The notes under the pieces were generated by a model. That model saw only the letters and a program-made list of their open reading frames with translations, was not told where the DNA came from and ran no database searches. This document shows, piece by piece, positions 1-4,491 of a DNA stretch of 5,692 bases (position 1 is the first letter of the stretch; every line of letters starts with the position of its first letter). This DNA is from Pseudomonadota bacterium (GTDB taxonomy: Bacteria; Bdellovibrionota; UBA1018; CAIMNF01), in the NCBI GenBank assembly GCA_027482725.1, contig JAIXVT010000328.1, positions 1 through 5,692 on the forward strand. The letters run 5' to 3'. A program made the translations under genes and the position numbers.

Positions 1-894
1 ATATACCCCAGGAAGCTGAATCTTTACACCGTCGCAATGAGAGACATAGCTTCCAGAAACTTTTTTTAGTACTCGAAACCGAACCCCAGGCCCATCCGCT
101 TCAACTTCCGAACAACAATAATCTGCACCAAAATCACGGCTTCTTGCATAAGTGATCACAGGCTGTAGTGACGACCGAACCACGTCTTGAACGGCTGAGG
201 TTTCATTACAGGCAATCACCTTCCCCGGAGAACGCACTCTTTGCATTAATCCTAAAAATGCACGTTTTACGGCATCAAAGTCTGGATAAATATCGGCGTG
301 ATCATACTCTACCGAAGTCAGAATGACATCATTCGGAAGATAATGATTAAATTTGGGTACCTTATCCCAAAATGCCGTATCGTATTCGTCTCCCTCTAAA
401 ACAAAGAACTTCCCGTGCTCTTCCACATGAAAACTGTGGGGCAGGTCTTGGGATACTCCGCCAATAAAATAAGAAGGATTAGCCCCGAGCACATGCAACG
501 CATGCGCAAGCAAGCTTGATGTCGTCGTTTTTCCATGAGTGCCGGAAACGACTATATTCTGGGTTTCAGGCAAGAGATGGTTTTCCATGTACTCGGGAAG
601 AGAAACATAACTCCAGCCCCTGTCTATCACTGCTTGCATTTCTACATTGGACTTGGAAATCACATTGCCGACCACCACAAGATCGGGCTTCCCTTGGATG
701 AGGTCTAAGTTTTCGGATCGATAGGGACTAAACAATTCGACCCCAAATTGGGAGAGCACATCACTCATTGGTGGATATACGTTCTGGTCACTTCCCGTGA
801 CTCGGACCCCTTGGCGCTTTAACAATGCTGCAAATGCCCCCATTAAAGTGCCGCAAACCCCTAGAATATGAACGTGCTTAAATGATGTTCTCAC
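1..894 (-). CDS. mpl: UDP-N-acetylmuramate:L-alanyl-gamma-D-glutamyl-meso-diaminopimelate ligase (Mpl), 3' part beyond window
   Basis: Cytoplasmic ATP-dependent Mur ligase that reattaches recycled murein tripeptide to UDP-MurNAc, bypassing MurC, MurD and MurE. The 298 residues visible cover the N-terminal UDP-binding domain and most of the central ATPase domain; family members are usually about 450 residues, so the C-terminal domain lies past the left edge. Seen in the sequence: N-terminal HVHILGVCGTLMG (residues 8-20), the Mpl/MurC-type dinucleotide-like loop; VVSGTHGKTTTSS (115-127), the P-loop; EGDEYDTAFWDK (167-178), the acidic Mpl signature around the Mg/ATP site; and VEYDHADIYP (195-204). 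The EGDEYDTAFWDK block and the CGTLMG loop favour Mpl over MurC. I start it at GTG 894-892 because the frame has a stop at 936-934 and no ATG between; GAGAGG lies directly against this GTG, an unusually short spacing. It is about 78 bases downstream of the methyltransferase gene and may share its transcript. Confidence 0.93.
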   Translation of the reverse strand, partial: MRTSFKHVHILGVCGTLMGAFAALLKRQGVRVTGSDQNVYPPMSDVLSQFGVELFSPYRSENLDLIQGKPDLVVVGNVISKSNVEMQAVIDRGWSYVSLPEYMENHLLPETQNIVVSGTHGKTTTSSLLAHALHVLGANPSYFIGGVSQDLPHSFHVEEHGKFFVLEGDEYDTAFWDKVPKFNHYLPNDVILTSVEYDHADIYPDFDAVKRAFLGLMQRVRSPGKVIACNETSAVQDVVRSSLQPVITYARSRDFGADYCCSEVEADGPGVRFRVLKKVSGSYVSHCDGVKIQLPGVY

Positions 895-973
895 CCTCTC
901 AATGTAGCTGAGAATAAAGGACGAGATAAAGCCCTAAGATGACCAAGAAGCGCAAAATGGAGGATGTCCAGCT

Positions 974-1777
974 TTAGCGGATACCCACGACAAAAGCGAT
1001 CCAGGAATGGGCGTTATCCCCGGATTCTGCGCGGAGGTATTCACCCGTCCCCTCTCCGTCCGAATCGTTTGCCTCCCAATACACGACAACGTCAGAGAAC
1101 CCAACATCACGCATGGCATCTCTCAGTTCAGGTATGGTCCACACCCGCCAATCATAAACAAACTGATCGCGAAGCATCCCATAAGTCTCTGTTTTAAAGT
1201 GAATGGCATAAACCCCATGGTGATTTATCGGATCAAACTTTTTTTGATCCCAATAGTAGGTAAACTTACCCAAGCCTTTCACCCGGTAGGTTCTCTGCTC
1301 CCGAGCGGTTTCGATAAAACTTGGACCGCCGGCAAGTTCAAGAGCAAAAATACCCTGAGCGTTCAGCGATTTTTTTGCAGAGTCAAAATACTTTTTGAGG
1401 GTTTTGCGGTCTTTAAAAACATTAAACGAAAAATTTCCCGCCGCAATCACATCAAAATGATCACGTGACGGATGTAAGACGTCCTGCTGGCGGACCGTTA
1501 AACGCCTTTTAACCGCAGCACTCAGTTTGGGGATATGGTTCTTTTTGGCGTAAGCCAAGGGTTCTGGATCTAAATCCAATCCCACGGCTGTGCGCTCGGG
1601 ATGAGACTTTACCCAATGCTGGGAAATCAAATAGGTCCCGCAAAAATCTTCGCGAAGCGAAAGCGCAGGCCGCCCACGGAGTTCACGAAACATCCGATCA
1701 TAGATGGCAACATTTTCCTCGGGGGATTGAACGGAATTTTCATAATGACCGTATTTATCAAAATCTTTTTTTTTCAT
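974..1777 (-). CDS. Class I SAM-dependent methyltransferase (267 aa)
   Basis: Predicted cytoplasmic methyltransferase with a Rossmann-like fold; the substrate is unknown. Seen in the sequence: motif I is present in the variant form LSLREDFCGTYLIS (residues 39-52) in place of the usual D-x-G-x-G-x-G loop; GLDLDPEPL (66-74) fits the acidic end of strand 2 that binds the SAM ribose; QQDVL (97-101) fits motif III; and DVIAAGNFSFNVF (109-121) fits motif IV. The LREDFCGT variant is known from a subfamily of small-molecule-type class I methyltransferases found in diverse bacteria, so this looks like an intact member rather than a damaged one. There is no signal peptide or membrane segment. Its ATG overlaps the stop of the DUF4442 gene as ATGA (1774-1777), and I see no strong Shine-Dalgarno sequence, so translation is probably coupled to the upstream gene. 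What it methylates cannot be read from the sequence. Confidence 0.86.
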   Translation of the reverse strand: MKKKDFDKYGHYENSVQSPEENVAIYDRMFRELRGRPALSLREDFCGTYLISQHWVKSHPERTAVGLDLDPEPLAYAKKNHIPKLSAAVKRRLTVRQQDVLHPSRDHFDVIAAGNFSFNVFKDRKTLKKYFDSAKKSLNAQGIFALELAGGPSFIETAREQRTYRVKGLGKFTYYWDQKKFDPINHHGVYAIHFKTETYGMLRDQFVYDWRVWTIPELRDAMRDVGFSDVVVYWEANDSDGEGTGEYLRAESGDNAHSWIAFVVGIR

Positions 1778-2256
1778 GATGATTTTACTTTAATGGAAAG
1801 GGTAAGAATAAATTCCGCAACAGGATCAGACTCCAGTTGAGGGACATAAGCCTTAACAATCACGGGACACTCTACGCGCTCATGGGACTCAACGGCTCGA
1901 GCCACAAGGTCCCGAATTTTTTCGCCGTCCGAGCAAACAAACTCAGTGGGCCCCATAGCGCGCTTTAAAAACTTAGCTTGGAAATCCTTGAAAATAAGGC
2001 TTCCCTTACCTTTAGATTTTGGGATTTCGTCTAAAAGTCGCTGAGCAAGGATACCCCCCGCTGCATCGGCGCCCATGCAGAGGGTTCCGAAATACATGGA
2101 ACCTAAATGATTTAAATTTCGTCTTTGGTACGGAAATCTTATGGTCACGGAGTTTTTCTCCAACGCCACGATTTGAGGACCTGCATGAAATAAATGAGGA
2201 ACTTTTGTAAACGCAAAGGCCTTCAAATAAAAGTTTTCTTTAAAGTACTTGAACAT
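1774..2256 (-). CDS. DUF4442 hotdog-fold protein (thioesterase-like), 160 aa
   Basis: Resembles the DUF4442 family, small proteins of the hotdog fold related to acyl-CoA thioesterases. No reaction is established for most members, so a thioesterase role is inference. Seen in the sequence: NLNHLGSMYFGTLCMGADA (residues 47-65) matches the family core, in which the N-H-x-G segment leads into the long hotdog helix; the N-terminus (MFKYFKENFYLKAFAF) is a short amphipathic lead-in and not a signal peptide; the C-terminal half (FKDFQAKFLKRA, then VESHERVECPVIVKAYVP) fits the closing strands. Length is normal for the family. Its ATG shares one base with the stop of the upstream DUF4105 remnant (TAATG at 2258-2254), and only a weak GGGAA lies upstream, suggesting coupled translation. 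It overlaps the methyltransferase gene by 4 bases. The reading frame is intact although the gene before it is not. Confidence 0.86.
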   Translation of the reverse strand: MFKYFKENFYLKAFAFTKVPHLFHAGPQIVALEKNSVTIRFPYQRRNLNHLGSMYFGTLCMGADAAGGILAQRLLDEIPKSKGKGSLIFKDFQAKFLKRAMGPTEFVCSDGEKIRDLVARAVESHERVECPVIVKAYVPQLESDPVAEFILTLSIKVKSS

Positions 2257-3006
2257 TAAAAGAACATTCCCACGGATAATTCGAGTTGTGAAGTCGATCG
2301 GGAGGACTTTGCCATCTCGGCGCGAAGTTCGAATCTACCTTGAATTCCATAGGCTATTCCCATTTTGACTAACGCAACGAGGTCCCGACTTTCGGCATGG
2401 GTATAACCCCAAAAGCCCAAGGGGCACGTAAACGAGACCAATTTCCCACTCGGGTACAACGGCCGCAAAATTCACACCGTAGTCTCGTAAAGGATCATTT
2501 TTTTTCGATCGATCCTTACAAAGGTGTGCCCAAACATCGAAGCGGGGTTACCGGGGTAAGCGCTAGAGTAAACGTATACAATCCCCTTTCCTTCAACCCC
2601 TTTAAGCAAAAGATCCATGTCAGGACAAGACTTTAGATCCGAAGGCCTTAAAAATCCCCAATTCAAAAAAACGCGGGTTCTCGCTGGGAATCCGCACCGA
2701 AAAGACTCAGAGTGTATTTGGTCCAAAATGGCTACAAGTTCGCGAAACACCCCACCCGGGTCCCGAGCATCCTGCCCGGTTTGGATGGGCACTTACAAAA
2801 AAATCGGACGGATAGGGAAGATCGCTGATCCCATCCTGATCAAAATCATGAAGCAAGCCTTGCCACGCACGCCAATGATCAAGGAGGTTTCTCACCTGAT
2901 CGGCAAAGTTTCCTGACGTGGCGAAAGCTGACCATAAAAAAAGGGGACTCAGAACCTGAGCCCCCCAAAAACAACGGGAGAAAAATTTAAGAGCGATCAC
3001 CAACAC
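2256..3006 (-). pseudogene. Decayed DUF4105 (Lnb_N-like) exported protein gene: two frameshifts plus large internal loss
   Basis: Pieces in two frames read in order like one DUF4105 protein. Piece A (3006 to about 2790) has a signal-peptide-like start ending LFLWSAFA, then WRAWQGLLHDF and YPSDFFVSAHP. Piece B (about 2790 to 2500), shifted by one base, has DPGGVFRELVAIL, CGFPARTRVFLNWG and the family hallmark YSSAYPGNPASMFGHTFVRID. At an A8 run (2505-2498) homology returns to the first frame: DPLRDYGVNFAAVVPEWE, ending near GLLGLYP (about 2400). It then changes frame again to ESRDLVALVKMG and a beta-strand-like tail, QLELSVGMFF, that ends at 2256. Known full-length relatives are several hundred residues; here only about 250 codons remain, and the segment expected to carry the Asn-Cys-Ser catalytic-type motif is absent while the GHTF histidine segment is kept. 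The whole cannot be read as one protein. Indel artefacts of sequencing could explain the two single-base shifts but not the missing middle. The 5' end is uncertain because a terminator overlaps it. Confidence 0.84.
2936..2965 (-). terminator. Intrinsic (rho-independent) terminator after the DUF3015-like gene
   Basis: Read on the minus strand, GGGGGCTCAG pairs with CTGAGTCCCC across a GTT triloop, giving a 10-bp stem with a single G-U pair, followed at once by seven T residues. It begins 21 bases after the stop codon at 2987, the expected position for ending the upstream operon. On the plus strand the stem is followed by A residues, so it acts in one direction only. It lies inside the apparent signal-peptide coding part of the DUF4105 remnant. 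Confidence 0.87.
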
Positions 3007-3382
3007 AAGTTCCCGACTCGATCAAGCTTCCCATAGCCCCTTGAACAAGATCTTGGGGACGAGCATTATTCACAGGAAATAGGCGATCATAGCTTCTCTG
3101 TAAAACCGACTGCGCATGATCCATCTGCCCACTTGGACAACCCAAGACTCGAGCAAATGCAGCGACGTGTTCACCTTTACCCTCATCCACTTCATCGAGA
3201 AGCTTTTGATCGTTGGCTTCTGCATAATACATCGCCTCAGCCTCGCGCTTAACGATGCTGTGTTTTGCACACCCCGAAGTTCCCGAGGTCATGGCAATTG
3301 AATTCGAGGTAAACACGTTGCTGATCTGTCTTGAAAACGAAGACACCATCATTACTGCAACTGCCGTAACTATGTTTTTCAT
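2987..3382 (-). CDS. Small exported DUF3015-like protein, 131 aa
   Basis: Resembles the DUF3015 family of small exported proteins of unknown function, common in Bdellovibrio-like and some other Proteobacteria-related groups. Seen in the sequence: an N-terminal signal-like segment (MKNIVTAVAVMMVSSFS, residues 1-17) without a clear A-x-A cleavage site; NVFTSNSIAMTSGTSGC (22-38), matching the family block that precedes a conserved Cys; YYAEANDQKLLDEVDEGKGE (52-71), matching the family's long helix with its G-x-G-E turn; VLGC (79-82); and RLFPVNN (100-106). Three cysteines (38, 82, 126) could form a disulfide in the periplasm. The family normally has a Gly/Cys-rich stretch between signal peptide and the VFTSN-like block, and that stretch is missing here, making the protein short. 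The ATG overlaps the serine hydrolase stop as ATGA, but a strong AAGGAG sits at good spacing, so this gene should be well translated. A terminator follows it. Confidence 0.76.
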   Translation of the reverse strand: MKNIVTAVAVMMVSSFSRQISNVFTSNSIAMTSGTSGCAKHSIVKREAEAMYYAEANDQKLLDEVDEGKGEHVAAFARVLGCPSGQMDHAQSVLQRSYDRLFPVNNARPQDLVQGAMGSLIESGTCVGDRS

Positions 3383-4491
3383 AGATTCTCCTTGACGAAA
3401 TTATGAATGTTTTTTCTCAAGTGTCTAATGTTATTTAAACCTTCTTGAAAAAAACGGGTGGGATGAACACGGTTCGTTAACAAGACAACATAATAGTTTT
3501 TTTGGGGATGAATCCAAAGACTGGTTCCAGTAAAACCCAAATGACCGAACATGGTCGCGTTCTCGGGATCAGACGTCAAAAGATCGAATCCCAACCCGCG
3601 CCCTGTCTCCTGTCCTAAACGACTGCGCTGGTGACTTGAAAAAAACTCGACGATTTTTGGAGAGATATTTTTTGGATCCAATATCCACTGGACCCAGTGA
3701 GTGACATCATGGAGACGACCAAACAACCCCGCATGCGCGGCAACGCCTCCTCGAAAATCTGTATTGTCATCGTGCACTCTGCCCCGGACCACTCCACGGA
3801 GCGAACAGATTTCTGTGGTCACACAATCCAACACCGAAGGTTGAGTAGCATGGATGGATTCAAAACGTGGACGATAATGCAATTGGGATCCGACTAAAAA
3901 ATCTTTGCAGAATTGGCGAAAAACATCCAACCATGACGTATGCCACACCTCCTCTAAAACGCCCAACAGCACATGAAAACCTATGTCGGAATACACCATT
4001 TTTTCCCCTGGCGCTGTAACCAACGGTGTCCCCCAAACCGAAGAATCAAAATCGTGGCGAGATGAACATGTTTTAAAAAAAGGCTTCCATGCGGGTAATC
4101 CCGAAGTATGGGTAAACAAATCCAAAAGCTTCAAATCACTCAAAGCCGGATAGCGGGCCGAAAACTTTGGTGAAATCTGATGGAGGGGAAGATAAAGACA
4201 ATCGAAAGAAACGAATCCTGAATCGATACTCTTCATCAGTAACGTCGTTGGAGCCAGAATCTTCGTTAATGACGCTAAGTCAAAAAATGAATTTTCTCCA
4301 ATCATCCGGTCAGGAATTCCTCCTGCTGTGCCGGGAAGAAAGCCCCACGAATGGGTGCCTCTCATGATTTCAATCTTCTTCTGAAAGTTTTCTGTAGATC
4401 CCACAGCCAAGGCGAAACCCGATGCAACCCGATCCCGATGTGCCTGATCAAGAATAGAACTCAATGACTTGCCTAATCGGTCTAAATTCAT
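3379..4491 (-). CDS. Serine hydrolase of the beta-lactamase / class C PBP family, 370 aa
   Basis: Predicted serine-active hydrolase of the beta-lactamase (PF00144) fold; members include class C beta-lactamases, D-Ala carboxypeptidases and esterases, and the substrate cannot be told here. Seen in the sequence, counting from ATG 4491: FFDLASLTK with the S-x-x-K nucleophile pair (S74, K77); LFTHTSGLPAW (125-135), a family block; YSD (167-169) replacing the class C Y-x-N; FRGGVAAHAGLFG in the middle; and FGHLGFTGTSLW with H-x-G (317-319) in place of the K-T-G triad, followed by LLTNRVHP, typical of this subgroup. There is no signal peptide or lipobox, so it is probably cytoplasmic, unlike true beta-lactamases. 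ATG 4491 overlaps the oxidoreductase TGA as ATGA; an in-frame GTG at 4500 would add three residues but fits less well. Proximity to mpl allows, but does not prove, a role in murein recycling. Confidence 0.9.
   Translation of the reverse strand: MNLDRLGKSLSSILDQAHRDRVASGFALAVGSTENFQKKIEIMRGTHSWGFLPGTAGGIPDRMIGENSFFDLASLTKILAPTTLLMKSIDSGFVSFDCLYLPLHQISPKFSARYPALSDLKLLDLFTHTSGLPAWKPFFKTCSSRHDFDSSVWGTPLVTAPGEKMVYSDIGFHVLLGVLEEVWHTSWLDVFRQFCKDFLVGSQLHYRPRFESIHATQPSVLDCVTTEICSLRGVVRGRVHDDNTDFRGGVAAHAGLFGRLHDVTHWVQWILDPKNISPKIVEFFSSHQRSRLGQETGRGLGFDLLTSDPENATMFGHLGFTGTSLWIHPQKNYYVVLLTNRVHPTRFFQEGLNNIRHLRKNIHNFVKENL
3388..3393 (-). promoter_or_regulatory. Strong ribosome binding site of the DUF3015-like gene
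   Basis: On the minus strand AAGGAG lies five bases before the ATG at 3382, inside the last codons of the serine hydrolase gene. It is the best Shine-Dalgarno match at any of the gene starts in the window; the other junctions rely on overlaps with weak sites. This fixes the start at 3382 and suggests the small exported protein is made in greater amount than its operon partners. Confidence 0.8.

Noticed and set aside
895..973. Promoter or terminator in the gap before mpl
   Set aside because: I saw no stem followed by a T run and no convincing -35/-10 pair with proper spacing; TTGCGC and TTTATC are 19 bases apart and weak.
1007..1468. Plus-strand open frame of 153 codons
   Set aside because: It lies wholly antisense to the methyltransferase gene, has no family-like motif, and the opposite strand carries clear SAM-binding motifs.
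2256..2468. Separate 70-codon gene starting at TTG 2468
   Set aside because: Its second half reads as the C-terminal tail of the DUF4105 remnant and its first part is out-of-frame translation of family sequence. It is kept only as a part of the pseudogene.
2491..2517. GGATC...GATCC inverted repeat around the T8/A8 run as a terminator or regulatory hairpin
   Set aside because: Only five base pairs form, the T run lies in the loop and not after the stem, and it is within coding-type sequence.
2472..2792. Separate 106-codon gene starting at GTG 2792 in the DUF4105 region
   Set aside because: A stop (TAA) sits immediately before the GTG and there is no leader or ribosome binding site. Its content is the middle of the DUF4105 family, continuing the piece encoded just upstream in another frame, so it is a fragment of the broken gene.
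2617..2916. Plus-strand open frame of 99 codons
   Set aside because: It is antisense to the DUF4105 remnant, with no recognisable protein features.
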